A stretch of 60,490 nucleotides of DNA from a virus (IMGVR_UViG_3300035181_000419:1-60490), one strand, 5' to 3'. Shown: positions 31,011 through 37,865, counted from the stretch's first letter. Numbers and translations are program-made. Notes: generated by a model from the sequence alone, not told the origin.

Positions 31011-31070
31011 GGTGCCGAGCCCCCTAGATGCCTGAGATGAAAATGTCTCGGGGGAGTTCGGTGGATTGGC

Positions 31071-31289
31071 TCATGGCTGCCTCGGGATAATGCTGACCAG
31101 GGTGCCACCGTCCACGAGGGTGCCTTTCTCGATCAGGTGTTTGGGGATCATGAGGACAGGGGTGAGCAGTATCTTACCCTCCTCGATGACCTCCATGGCC
31201 AGGATGTCACCCGGTTGAACTCCGGTCTCTGGAGGCAGCGTGATGCGCTTGCGTGAGTCCGTGGTGAGCTGGAACTTCCTAGGCTTCAT
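31071..31289 (-). CDS. AbrB/MazE-type DNA-binding protein
   Basis: 72 residues. TTDSRKRITLPPETGVQPGD (about 9-28) followed by ILAMEVIEEGKILLTPV is the swapped-hairpin AbrB/SpoVT fold: Arg-Ile-Thr-Leu-Pro, then Gly-Asp, then a Gly-containing hairpin. Such dimers bind DNA as transition-state regulators or antitoxins. No toxin partner lies beside it, so a phage transcription regulator is likelier; the repeated boundary elements could be its targets. GAGGAG precedes the ATG. Confidence 0.75.
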   Translation of the reverse strand: MKPRKFQLTTDSRKRITLPPETGVQPGDILAMEVIEEGKILLTPVLMIPKHLIEKGTLVDGGTLVSIIPRQP

Positions 31290-31408
31290 GGGATCTCCTC
31301 ATGTGAATGATACATCGAGTGAGGTGGTCGTAAAACCAGGCCCCTCTGCGCCTCGAAGTGGGGCCCTGACCGCTACCACCTAGGCATGGGGGCTCGAGGA
31401 GCGTAGAG

Positions 31409-31434
31409 CGTGGCCCAGAGCTGTCTGGGCCACG
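31409..31434. terminator. 11-bp hairpin between leftward genes
   Basis: CGTGGCCCAGA (31409-31419) and TCTGGGCCACG (31424-31434) with a 4-nt loop, past the stop of the gene at 31459. No U-tract, so perhaps a transcript-end stabiliser. Confidence 0.6.
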
Positions 31435-31458
31435 TTCTGGGTGCGGTGGCGGGGCTGG

Positions 31459-31779
31459 TTAGGGCTGCTCCGGCGTCGAATCCGGCTCCGGTTCCGTCTC
31501 CGGGGCCTCGTTGTTCTCAGGCTCGGGGCGGATGGGCACGTAGCGGATGGGCTCGAGCGGCGCACAGGAGATGTGGTTGATCTTGCATTCTTCAATCCAT
31601 GCCCCAGCCCACGAGTAACAATACTCCAGCTCCTGTTTCTTGAGAGATTCTCCCACGAGTCTCACGGCCTCGCCCAGAGCCTGGGCATTCGTTTCTCCAG
31701 CGGTGTGGACGTCAAGCTCCAGTTCAAACTTGACACGCACTCGGGTCTTGATCTTCTCATTCCACTCGGAAGGTTTCAT
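31459..31779 (-). CDS. small protein with acidic tail, leftward cassette 4
   Basis: 106 residues from the ATG at 31779, preceded by GGAG and overlapping the upstream stop by 4 bp (ATGA). The core RVRVKFELELDVHTAGETNA resembles a beta-strand/helix nucleic-acid-binding type domain, and a Pro/Glu-rich acidic tail follows (ENNEAPETEPEPDSTPEQ). Similar small early proteins occur in siphoviruses; no function is known to me. Confidence 0.6.
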   Translation of the reverse strand: MKPSEWNEKIKTRVRVKFELELDVHTAGETNAQALGEAVRLVGESLKKQELEYCYSWAGAWIEECKINHISCAPLEPIRYVPIRPEPENNEAPETEPEPDSTPEQP

Positions 31780-31883
31780 CGGGACAGCTCCGCTGCGAGG
31801 GCCAGCGTGAAAGCGCTGGCGAGGGTTGCGAGGATGATGCCTGAGAGCCAGGCTTTGAGAACGCGAGTTTGTGCCCTTGGCAT
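31776..31883 (-). CDS. tiny membrane peptide, first gene of cassette 4
   Basis: 35 residues: MPRAQTRVLKAW followed by a hydrophobic segment LSGIILATLASAFTLALAAE. CGGAGG lies seven bases before the ATG. It reads as an N-in membrane anchor or a signal-like peptide. It is directly coupled to the next gene. Promoter P3 is about 37 bp upstream. Confidence 0.55.
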   Translation of the reverse strand: MPRAQTRVLKAWLSGIILATLASAFTLALAAELSR

Positions 31884-31919
31884 GATAGCCTCCGTGTGCA
31901 GGGTGGCCCTGCACCTATA

Positions 31920-31974
31920 AGTATAGTGCTCGGTGCCTCAATTGCAAGCTCAAAGTTTAATCAAAGTTTGGCTC
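31920..31974 (-). promoter_or_regulatory. cassette promoter with TTTGA repeats, P3
   Basis: Minus strand: AACTTTGATTAAACTTTGAG, then CTTGCAATTGAGG and TATACT at 31925-31920, followed by TATAGG. It shares the TTTGATTAAACTTTGAG core and the 22-bp spacing with P1 and P2. TTGCAA, 16 bp from the -10, could serve as -35 in this copy. Confidence 0.65.
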
Positions 31975-31982
31975 GTCACTAA

Positions 31983-32150
31983 GAGTCGCGTGGAGTCAGA
32001 TTGAATGAATATTCTAGCGGAGATTGTCGGTAAAGAGCGGAGTTCGTGGACTCGTGGATCTCCGCGTGTGAACTCAAGTCGCGTCTGTAAAGAGCGGAAT
32101 TCTTTGAGTCTCGGATCTCCGCGTGTGAACTCCAGTCGCGTCGGTAAATT
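31983..32150. repeat. cassette-boundary repeats without genes
   Basis: Three consecutive copies: GAGTCGCGTGGAGTC...CGCGTGTGAACTC (31983-32075), AGTCGCGTCTG...CGCGTGTGAACTC (32077-32132) and a fragment from AGTCGCGTCGG (32134). The first two contain TAAAGAGCGGA and GGATCTCCGC, which can form a hairpin. No gene lies between them, so they look like empty or decayed units. Confidence 0.75.
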
Positions 32151-32893
32151 AAGGACTGGGATCTCTGTATTATAGCGAAAATGAGCGAAAATGGATTGAG
32201 GGATGAACGTGGAAACTCGGATCTTTGGCCCGATTTATGGAGTAGAAAACACAGATTTTGTGTGGCTCGGCTCTTTGTGCTCAGATCGCTCATCGTTCAG
32301 AGAACATAGTCAACTCGGAAGGATTCCGAATTTTGCATAACTCGGAATCGAGAATCACACCGCCTTTTGGGGGGAGGATTATGGCGGCGCCGGAGATCGG
32401 AGAAGCGAAGAATCTTGGCGAAGATCTGGGCGCTTAACAGAATCTTATCGGGGAATCTTATCGGTGGATCTTATCAATTACTCATTATGGGCAGGCATAC
32501 TCCGTGCCAAAAGGCATCAGAGATCCAAGTTTCCAAAAAGTTTATTTTAAGTGTAACCATCTATATATACCTAGAATAAAATAAATAAATATAATAAGTA
32601 AATAAATAGGAAAGTATAGAGTTATAGTTGTGTATTTTGTTTTACAGTATATAAGACCGGCACGCGCAAAAGCCCTTTTTTCGTTATTCAACCTATTGCA
32701 AACAGGGCACATGAGTTTTACGTTTCAAAAGCATTTCCAGCCCCCCACCCGAGAAGCCCAAAATCTGGCCCAATTATGGAGCAAAATGCTCGGTGCCAAA
32801 CTATTACATAAGGTGCCTCGGGGAGTCCCAGAGCCACCTTATATAATAAGCCCCCGCAGACCCAAAAACCGCGCTATTCCGTAAAACAAGCCG
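32151..32893. other. gene-free leader region between divergent gene sets
   Basis: No convincing gene: open frames here lack ribosome-binding sites. It holds an AT-rich stretch (32560-32625, many AAATAAATAA words), a TTTTTTCG run near 32676 and a long interrupted palindrome at 32810-32840. The region divides leftward and rightward transcription and might include replication or control sites. Confidence 0.6.
32810..32840. promoter_or_regulatory. 31-bp interrupted palindrome
   Basis: AAGGTG-c-CTC-g-GGG-agt-CCC-a-GAG-c-CACCTT: a near-perfect inverted repeat with two single mismatches, followed by ATATAATAAG. It may be an operator or a hairpin in the leader about 55 bp before the early promoter. 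Confidence 0.6.
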
Positions 32894-32922
32894 TTGCGCA
32901 TGAGGAAAACACACCCTATACT
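32894..32922 (+). promoter_or_regulatory. first rightward early promoter
   Basis: TTGCGC (32894-32899), 17 bp, TATACT (32917-32922), 32 bp before the first rightward ATG. The spacer starts ATGAG, as in the promoter at 49451. Confidence 0.82.
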
Positions 32923-32953
32923 TAGCTAGGCACGGTGGCCTAGGGAGAAACAC

Positions 32954-33457
32954 ATGGAAGAAGAGGAATATATTCCCAAGCGAAAGTCGTCACTTACGGA
33001 GGAACAGCGCTTCGACGATAAGTTGGTGAAGTCCCCCAACTCCGACTGCTGGCTGTGGCAGGGAACGCGGGGCCGAGGCGGGCAGTGCCTTTTCACCCTC
33101 AGTAGCGGCAAGCTGGTTCAGGCTGGACGCTATGCCTGGGAGCGAGCGCATGGCCCCCTTGAGGCGGGCGTCCGCGTTTCGAGGACCTGTTTGAATAGGA
33201 ACTGCATGAACCCGGCGCATCTGTATGTTTACGCCCCCGAAGGCTACAAGCCCAAAGTCGGAGCGCCCGAGCGCGAAATGAAGCCGAACATGCGGATGGT
33301 TGAGAAAAAGATCATGGAGCTTCATGCCGAGCTTACAGCCCAGGGCATGGAGGGCGCGGCCATTGCCGCGAGGCTGAAACGTCGGAAAGTAGAATTGTGC
33401 AAGGAGTTTGGGCTGATCGAAGGCACTAAGTTCCTGAAGAAGGGTGCCAAGGAATGA
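32954..33457 (+). CDS. HNH-like protein with lost catalytic His
   Basis: 167 residues. SDCWLWQGTRGRGG (about 30-43), YAWERAHGPLEAGVRVSRTC and LNRNCMNPAHLYVYAP follow the HNH_3 framework (CWLWxG, AHRxxY, HxCxNxxCxNPxHL). However, the AHR motif is altered and the catalytic His before TC is Arg (VSRTC). The C-terminal part (about 110-167) is a basic helix-turn-helix-like region ending KFLKKGAKE. It is likely a DNA-binding protein derived from an HNH nuclease. First gene of the rightward region, behind the promoter at 32894; it overlaps the next gene by 4 bp. Confidence 0.65.
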   Translation: MEEEEYIPKRKSSLTEEQRFDDKLVKSPNSDCWLWQGTRGRGGQCLFTLSSGKLVQAGRYAWERAHGPLEAGVRVSRTCLNRNCMNPAHLYVYAPEGYKPKVGAPEREMKPNMRMVEKKIMELHAELTAQGMEGAAIAARLKRRKVELCKEFGLIEGTKFLKKGAKE

Positions 33458-33729
33458 GCCGGCCCCCGAGGGTTCTCACGCAGGAACTTCTTGACACCCT
33501 GGTCGAGAAACAGCCGAACGGATGCTGGCTGTGGCTCGGAGCGGTCAGGAATGGGAAGCCTGTGTGGTGGACCCAGACGGCGGCCCGCGAGGTGGCGCTG
33601 ATGCAAAACGGAAGCGCCCCGTGTTTTCACCTTTCTACATCGTGCGGGAACGCGCTCTGCGTGGCGCCCGAGCACATCGTCAACCGTAGAACAAAGGAGC
33701 ATGTATGCCAGCCAATCAGGCTTACCTAG
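33454..33729 (+). CDS. second HNH-like protein without catalytic His
   Basis: 91 residues. NGCWLWLGAVRNGKPVWW (about 22-39), TAAREVALMQNG in place of AHR, and LSTSCGNALCVAPEHIVNRR in place of HxCxNxxCxNPxHL. Both catalytic histidine positions are replaced while the Cys and final His remain. It starts inside the stop of the first HNH-like gene (ATGA). Confidence 0.6.
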   Translation: MSRPPRVLTQELLDTLVEKQPNGCWLWLGAVRNGKPVWWTQTAAREVALMQNGSAPCFHLSTSCGNALCVAPEHIVNRRTKEHVCQPIRLT

Positions 33730-33911
33730 GGGACGCACTGTATGTCGCAGTGGTGCATGGCGCGGCGCTGGAGCTGCGTGCCAACGACTTAGAGGATCCG
33801 TCAGACGTGGTGTATCTGGAGCACGAGACCTACGAGGCTCTGATCCGGTTCGCTGACCAGCTTGGGTGGCCGCGACCGGCGTTGCCGAGCGCGGACCATA
33901 AGGAGCACTGA
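33705..33911 (+). CDS. conserved small phage protein
   Basis: 68 residues: YLGDALYVAVVHGAALELRA, then DVVYLEHETYEALIRFADQL. This YLGDxVY...IYLEPEV pattern recurs in many phages; the function is unknown. AAAGGAG lies nine bases before the ATG. It overlaps the previous gene by 25 bp and shares TGATG with the next. Confidence 0.6.
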   Translation: MPANQAYLGDALYVAVVHGAALELRANDLEDPSDVVYLEHETYEALIRFADQLGWPRPALPSADHKEH

Positions 33912-34096
33912 TGACCCCTGTCTGTTCTTTCTGTGGAACCGAGGCCCCAGAAGCAGAGCTGCTGCTCCAGTGTGGTCAGAACCCCCGCGTATTCATTTGT
34001 TCCTGGTGCGTGGAGTCCGCCCTGCCGGCCATCGCCGCCTATCGCCGGAGCCATGGCTGGAAGCGCGTCCCGCCCCCGCCCCGCAGCAACACCTGA
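33911..34096 (+). CDS. ClpX-type zinc-finger miniprotein
   Basis: 61 residues. CSFCG (5-9) and ICSWCVESA (about 29-37) form a C4 zinc site like the N-terminal zinc-binding domain of ClpX, with no ATPase domain. In hosts that domain dimerises and binds substrates and adaptors, so a phage copy could interfere with ClpXP or recruit it; that is inference. Start coupled to the preceding stop. Confidence 0.65.
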   Translation: MTPVCSFCGTEAPEAELLLQCGQNPRVFICSWCVESALPAIAAYRRSHGWKRVPPPPRSNT

Positions 34097-34141
34097 AGTT
34101 TCATCGCAACAGGGCGGCAGCCCGACAGGAGGATTAGCCAA

Positions 34142-34888
34142 ATGGATGTGAAATCCGTTACATGCGAGGCCCTTAGGGACATGCTGGCCGACCCCCGGAG
34201 GTGGTCCACCGACGATGACGGCCCCAAGGTGAGTCTCGCCGGAGTTAACCTCTCCAGGATGAATCTCGCAGGAGTGGACCTCAGCAGGGCGGACCTCTCT
34301 GGTGCGGATCTCGCTGGAGCGAACCTCTCCAGGGCGAACCTCTCAGGAGCTAACCTCGTGAGGGCGGACCTTTGCGGGGCGGACCTTTGCGGGTCTAACT
34401 TCTCCAAGGCGAACCTCCTTGGGGCTAACCTCTTTGGGGTGGACCTCTATGGGGCGAACCTCTGCGGGGCGGACCTCTCGGAGGCTAACCTCATCAGGAC
34501 CGACTTCACCAGGGCTGACCTCTCCGATGCGGATCTCTACGGAGCGGATATATCGTGGGCGGACTTCTACAAGACGAACATCACCAGGACGGCCTTCTAC
34601 GGGTCTAAATACTGCGGTATGACGTTTGCGGCGGTCGTCGTCATGGTTGGCCTCTACCGGTATCAGTGCTGGGCTGTCGTCACCACCGACGGCACCCCGT
34701 TCGTTCGCATGGGGTGCCTCTGGCATTCCGTGGCCGAATGGGACGCCATCGGCATCCGCAACAGCAACACCACTGAGTTCCCCGATGACGGCAGCGACAT
34801 CTCCGAGGAACGCGCGGAGGCCTTTGAGCTTATGCGGGCCAAGGCGCTCCGTATGGCTGAGGCACACAGGAAGCTGGGTGGGCTGTAG
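34142..34888 (+). CDS. pentapeptide-repeat protein with extra C-terminal domain
   Basis: 248 residues. Residues about 30-150 form some 24 pentapeptides A(D/N)LxX (for example [13 protein letters not shown]), a right-handed quadrilateral beta-helix. From about 155 to 225 a different domain follows ([30 protein letters not shown]), then a helical end. Such helices can mimic DNA and bind gyrase (Qnr, MfpA); here the target is unknown. AGGAG lies nine bases before the ATG. Confidence 0.75.
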   Translation: MDVKSVTCEALRDMLADPRRWSTDDDGPKVSLAGVNLSRMNLAGVDLSRADLSGADLAGANLSRANLSGANLVRADLCGADLCGSNFSKANLLGANLFGVDLYGANLCGADLSEANLIRTDFTRADLSDADLYGADISWADFYKTNITRTAFYGSKYCGMTFAAVVVMVGLYRYQCWAVVTTDGTPFVRMGCLWHSVAEWDAIGIRNSNTTEFPDDGSDISEERAEAFELMRAKALRMAEAHRKLGGL

Positions 34889-34910
34889 GGTCAGCGTGGG
34901 GGTTAGGCGC

Positions 34911-35096
34911 GTGGGACAAACCTGGGATGAAACCGTGAAGCGAGAAGCCGAGCTGCAAGACAGGGTGAGCAAGCTGGAGAAGTTCATCTGCCACAGCGGA
35001 GGGTTGGTCAACGAGTGGGCCAAGACGTGCCCGTTCGGAACAAAGATGACGGACCACATCAAGGGCGAGCTCTACGAATGGCTGAAACGTAATTGA
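34911..35096 (+). CDS. small coiled-coil protein with GTG start
   Basis: 61 residues: WDETVKREAELQDRVSKLEK, then KFICHSGGLVNEWAKTCPF and HIKGELYEWLKRN. I chose the GTG at 34911, with GGGGG nine bases upstream; GTG codons at 34896 and 34935 are also possible. It is helical and has no recognised family. Confidence 0.5.
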   Translation: MGQTWDETVKREAELQDRVSKLEKFICHSGGLVNEWAKTCPFGTKMTDHIKGELYEWLKRN

Positions 35097-35176
35097 GAGC
35101 CTAACTTTCTAGCTAGCCGGAGCTGTCAGGCGCGCGGGTTGAGCGAGCAGTTAGGGAGATGAACGGAGGAACCAAC

Positions 35177-35332
35177 ATGCAGGAAGTCTACGAAATGACC
35201 TACTGCCCAGTCTGTCGGAAGCCTTGGGTTCCGTTCCCGGGCCCGTATGGGCTGACGATCTACAGGCCCGACTGCTACCACCAGATCATTGCCACCGATC
35301 ACACCGAACCGACCGAGAAGCGAGAGCCCTAA
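35177..35332 (+). CDS. 51-residue zinc-ribbon-like protein
   Basis: MQEVYEMTYCPVCRKPWVPF, then PYGLTIYRPDCYHQIIATDH and a charged end. CPVC with a later DCYH gives a possible metal site. GGAGGA lies seven bases before the ATG. Its TAA begins a 27-bp element repeated after the next gene. Confidence 0.6.
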   Translation: MQEVYEMTYCPVCRKPWVPFPGPYGLTIYRPDCYHQIIATDHTEPTEKREP

Positions 35333-35356
35333 CTTTGATTTGGCCGAACAGATAGC
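35329..35356 (+). repeat. stop-linked intergenic repeat, copy 1
   Basis: ctaactttgatttggccgaacagatag spans the stop of the 35177 gene. A copy with one change lies at 35624-35650, also beginning at a TAA. The core CTAACTTTGA occurs again at 36154 in a promoter and resembles the TTTGA blocks of P1-P3. Confidence 0.75.
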
Positions 35357-35380
35357 ACGAAAAACGTAACAGGAGAAATC

Positions 35381-35650
35381 ATGAAATTCCGAAAGAAGCC
35401 AGTTGTGATTGACGCGGAACTCTATGACGGGACCGCCGCAAGCGTGGAACGAGTGATGGAAATGGGAGGAACACGGGGAATTAACAACAGCCCGGAAGGG
35501 CTTTACATCGTGACCCTCGAAGGGACGATGAGAGCGGACAAGGGCGACTGGATTATCAAGGGCGTGAAAGGGGAGTTGTATCCCTGCAAGCCTGACATTT
35601 TTCGAGGCAACATACGAAGACGCCTAACTTTGATTTGGGCGAACAGATAG
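35381..35650 (+). CDS. PGDYG-like protein, C-terminus probably frameshifted
   Basis: 89 residues as read. MKFRKKPVVIDAELYDG, TLEGTMRADKGDWIIKGVKG and ELYPCKPDIF match the small phage proteins of the PGDYG type (function unknown). After PDIF the frame runs RGNIRRRLTL; removing one T from the run at 35598-35602 gives EATYEDA and a stop at 35625-35627, as the family normally ends, and that stop coincides with the start of the intergenic repeat. So either an indel error or a real late frameshift is present. Confidence 0.6.
   Translation: MKFRKKPVVIDAELYDGTAASVERVMEMGGTRGINNSPEGLYIVTLEGTMRADKGDWIIKGVKGELYPCKPDIFRGNIRRRLTLIWANR
35624..35650 (+). repeat. stop-linked intergenic repeat, copy 2
   Basis: ctaactttgatttgggcgaacagatag, one mismatch to 35329-35356. 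It starts at the TAA that would end the PGDYG-like gene in the corrected frame. Confidence 0.75.
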
Positions 35651-35685
35651 CCCACCTACCGAGACACGAACCAGAAGGAGCAGTC

Positions 35686-36138
35686 ATGAAAGCCCGCTGT
35701 TGCCCCCGATGCTTGACCATCATTGGAGATCCGGAAGACGGGACCAGCCACACCTGCTCGCCGACCAAAGCGTGGAGGGAAATGGAAACAGAGATCGCAG
35801 AACTGAAGGCTAGGCTCGCTGCCATCCTCGGAGCAGAGATCCAGGCATCCCAGCGCCAAGAGTCTGGAGAACAGTTGAGTCACGACGAACAGCTTTTGAG
35901 GCTGGCGCGTCTCGGTCTCTGGTGTCTCAACGCATCCTACAGTGATCCCATAGGCGACGTAGATGGTGGAGATATCCAGGATAAGGCCCTTGATCTGGGG
36001 ATTCTTACCACTCACGAGGTATCTGAGCCCTGCGGTGAGCACTGTGCCTGTGCAGAGTATGGGTTCCCGGCTACCTGTCTCAGAGAGGCGGACTGGCTGG
36101 CCCCGTTTGAAACCCAGCTCGGAATGCGGCGGGCATAG
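35686..36138 (+). CDS. zinc-ribbon protein with coiled coil, unknown
   Basis: 150 residues from the ATG at 35686 (AAGGAG seven bases upstream). The N-terminal CCPRCLTIIGD...HTCSP is a probable zinc ribbon, followed by a coiled coil (about 28-70). The C-terminal part has CGEHCACAEYGFPATC, a second Cys-rich cluster. No known function. Confidence 0.55.
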   Translation: MKARCCPRCLTIIGDPEDGTSHTCSPTKAWREMETEIAELKARLAAILGAEIQASQRQESGEQLSHDEQLLRLARLGLWCLNASYSDPIGDVDGGDIQDKALDLGILTTHEVSEPCGEHCACAEYGFPATCLREADWLAPFETQLGMRRA

Positions 36139-36158
36139 CCCGCAAGTTTGACCTAACT

Positions 36159-36192
36159 TTGACCGGCAAGCGCCTTAGCCGAGCCCTATACT
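36159..36192 (+). promoter_or_regulatory. promoter before the second pentapeptide gene
   Basis: TATACT at 36187-36192, preceded by CTAACTTTGACC with TTGACC at 36159-36164, a 22-bp spacer like P1-P3. The -10 is strong; the -35 spacing is unusual. Confidence 0.55.
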
Positions 36193-36202
36193 ATGGCATG
36201 GC

Positions 36203-36243
36203 AACCGGGCCAGCCCTCGCCCCTAACCGGCCCCACGGAGGAA
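36203..36243 (+). repeat. leader repeat, copy 1
   Basis: CCGGGCCAGCCC...CCCTAACCGGCCCC followed by the ribosome-binding site. Near copy at 36917-36958. GGGCC and GGCCC can pair, so the element is a hairpin leader that could control translation. Confidence 0.6.
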
Positions 36244-36249
36244 ATCGGA

Positions 36250-36876
36250 ATGAAGCCCTATACACGCAAAGAAATCGAGGCCTTCCAGGCTGACCCCAAA
36301 GGGTGGCTCAGGAAGAATGGCGGCTACAGGGCAGATCTTTCCGAGGTAGACCTCCATGACGCAGACCTCTCAGGTGTGGACCTCACCAGTGCAGACCTCA
36401 CCAACGCGAACCTCAGAGGGACGAACCTCTATGGGGCAAACCTCCGCGGGGTGGACCTCCGCGAGGCGGATCTAGCCGGGTCGGACCTCACCAGGGCCAA
36501 CCTCCATGGAGCGAACCTCTATGGTGCGAACCTATCTATGGTAAACCTCTCCGGATCAAACCTATCCGGGTCAAACCTATCAGGGGCTGACCTAGCCGTG
36601 TCGGATCTCTACGGCGCGGACCTTTATGGTGCAGACCTTACCGGGGCTGACCTTACCGGAGCAGGCCTCGCCGGAGCTGGCCTAACCGGGGCGGATCTCA
36701 CTGAGGCGGACCTAACCGGGGCAGACCTCACCAGGGCTGACCTCACCAGGGCGAATCTCCACGGAACGAACCTCTATGGAGCGAACCTCTATGGAGCGAA
36801 CCTCACAGGAGCGGACCTAACCGGGGCCAACCTCTATGGGGCGAACCTCCCTATGACAGAGCTCACCAGGCTCTAA
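36250..36876 (+). CDS. pentapeptide-repeat protein, almost pure repeat
   Basis: 208 residues from the ATG at 36250 (GGAGG upstream). After a helical cap, TRKEIEAFQADPKGWLRKNG, which resembles the start of other phage pentapeptide proteins, about 34 consecutive pentapeptides A(D/N)LxG run from residue 35 to the end. The fold should be a rod of about eight to nine coils. It may mimic DNA and protect or inhibit gyrase or other DNA-binding enzymes. It shares no C-terminal domain with the protein at 34142. Confidence 0.78.
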   Translation: MKPYTRKEIEAFQADPKGWLRKNGGYRADLSEVDLHDADLSGVDLTSADLTNANLRGTNLYGANLRGVDLREADLAGSDLTRANLHGANLYGANLSMVNLSGSNLSGSNLSGADLAVSDLYGADLYGADLTGADLTGAGLAGAGLTGADLTEADLTGADLTRADLTRANLHGTNLYGANLYGANLTGADLTGANLYGANLPMTELTRL

Positions 36877-36877
36877 G

Positions 36878-36906
36878 TTAGAAGGACGACGCATACAATC
36901 TACACT
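36878..36906 (+). promoter_or_regulatory. promoter candidate before the small-gene set
   Basis: TTAGAA (36878-36883), 17 bp, TACACT (36901-36906), followed by leader repeat copy 2. Confidence 0.5.
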
Positions 36907-36916
36907 GTGGTGAAGC

Positions 36917-36958
36917 AACGGGGCCAGCCCATCACACCTAACCGGCCCCCCGGAGGAA
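36917..36958 (+). repeat. leader repeat, copy 2
   Basis: GGGGCCAGCCC, then CACACCTAACCGGCCCC and GGAGGAATC before the ATG. It matches the leader at 36203-36243, so the two operons share a 5' UTR design. Confidence 0.6.
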
Positions 36959-36960
36959 TC

Positions 36961-37146
36961 ATGGAATTGAGAGAAGTAATCCTACGCGAGATCCTGGTGC
37001 GGCAGGAGAACTACGCCGCCACTGTCCTGAAGGCGGCATCAGAGCACAATGCGTCGCTCCGGCAGTTGCTGGAAAAAGTCATGTCAGGCAGCGTCGCTGC
37101 TGACCAAGCGTCCCAGGCCAAGGAAAGTGGGGCTGGCAATGACTGA
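36961..37146 (+). CDS. small helical protein
   Basis: 61 residues, MELREVILREILVRQENYA and so on, helical throughout with an Ala/Ser/Gly tail. GGAGG lies four bases before the ATG. It overlaps the next gene by 8 bp. Unknown. Confidence 0.6.
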   Translation: MELREVILREILVRQENYAATVLKAASEHNASLRQLLEKVMSGSVAADQASQAKESGAGND

Positions 37147-37423
37147 GCCCCTGCGTTCGCCCTGCGCCGACGACTGTGTTCATCCGGACCATGCAAAGGA
37201 CACCCCACGTACGGAGAGCGCAGATCTCAGCACCATCACTTACCTGGCCCAGTGCATCACTCGCCTTGAGAATGTCCTCTACGACTACAGGGCCATCTGC
37301 ATTAATCCTCAAGGGTCAGCCTACGCGGGACTCAGCAGCCTGCAAAAAGAATACGTCACACTTCTCAAGATGGGCGTGGAAATTTACGAGGCGAACAGCC
37401 AGAGGCCCCCATGGTCACGATGA
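37139..37423 (+). CDS. small protein with N-terminal Cys/His
   Basis: 94 residues. CADDCVHPDH (about 9-18) may bind a metal; the rest is helical (ITYLAQCITRLENVLYDYRA). It overlaps both neighbours. Unknown function. Confidence 0.55.
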   Translation: MTEPLRSPCADDCVHPDHAKDTPRTESADLSTITYLAQCITRLENVLYDYRAICINPQGSAYAGLSSLQKEYVTLLKMGVEIYEANSQRPPWSR

Positions 37424-37596
37424 CTAACGACGAACTCGCGAAGGCCCTGGTGTGGGCTGACCAGATGCTACGCGCTTCTGGAACTGCTGCTGTCTACCAC
37501 GCCCTCTACGCAGACCATCTGAGTGCGCTGCTGCAGGAGCAGCGCCGGAGAGCGCTGGCCCGGAGTTCTGATCTGGTGCCCCACACAATACAATGA
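37411..37596 (+). CDS. small helical protein
   Basis: 61 residues, with starts possible at 37411 or 37420. ELAKALVWADQMLRASG and YADHLSALLQEQRRR indicate two amphipathic helices. Unknown. Confidence 0.5.
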   Translation: MVTMTNDELAKALVWADQMLRASGTAAVYHALYADHLSALLQEQRRRALARSSDLVPHTIQ

Positions 37597-37633
37597 CAAA
37601 TAGGGCCTAGTCGGCTGTCTATTAGGAGGGCTC

Positions 37634-37834
37634 ATGAACAGCGTCACCAAGCTAGAAGTTATCAGGCGTCTTTGTCTTCTGGCCTCTGAAGTTGGAACAA
37701 TGGTTTACAACGACGAGAGTGACCACGACTGCTTCTGCTCTATTCACGACGAGCACGATGAATTCCGATTTGACGAAGAAGTGATCGCCTTCATTGAGAG
37801 CACGGTCAGGCAGGCAATAATTGAGCGGTATTGA
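37634..37834 (+). CDS. small acidic protein
   Basis: 66 residues, helical ends and an acidic centre with DHDCFCSIHDEHDE, which could bind metal. TAGGAGG lies six bases before the ATG. Unknown. Confidence 0.55.
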   Translation: MNSVTKLEVIRRLCLLASEVGTMVYNDESDHDCFCSIHDEHDEFRFDEEVIAFIESTVRQAIIERY

Positions 37835-37836
37835 AG

Positions 37837-37865
37837 TGGCGCGCGAGGCACAGAAGCCGCATACT
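37837..37865 (+). promoter_or_regulatory. promoter (TGGCGC type)
   Basis: TGGCGC (37837-37842), 17 bp, CATACT (37860-37865), 33 bp before the ATG at 37898. Confidence 0.6.

Noticed and set aside
32630-32884. 84-codon plus-strand frame in the leader region
   Set aside because: No ribosome-binding site, AT-rich irregular codons, and a palindrome lies within it.
32954-33457. HNH-like gene as an active homing endonuclease
   Set aside because: The catalytic His is replaced and no intron or intein surrounds the gene.
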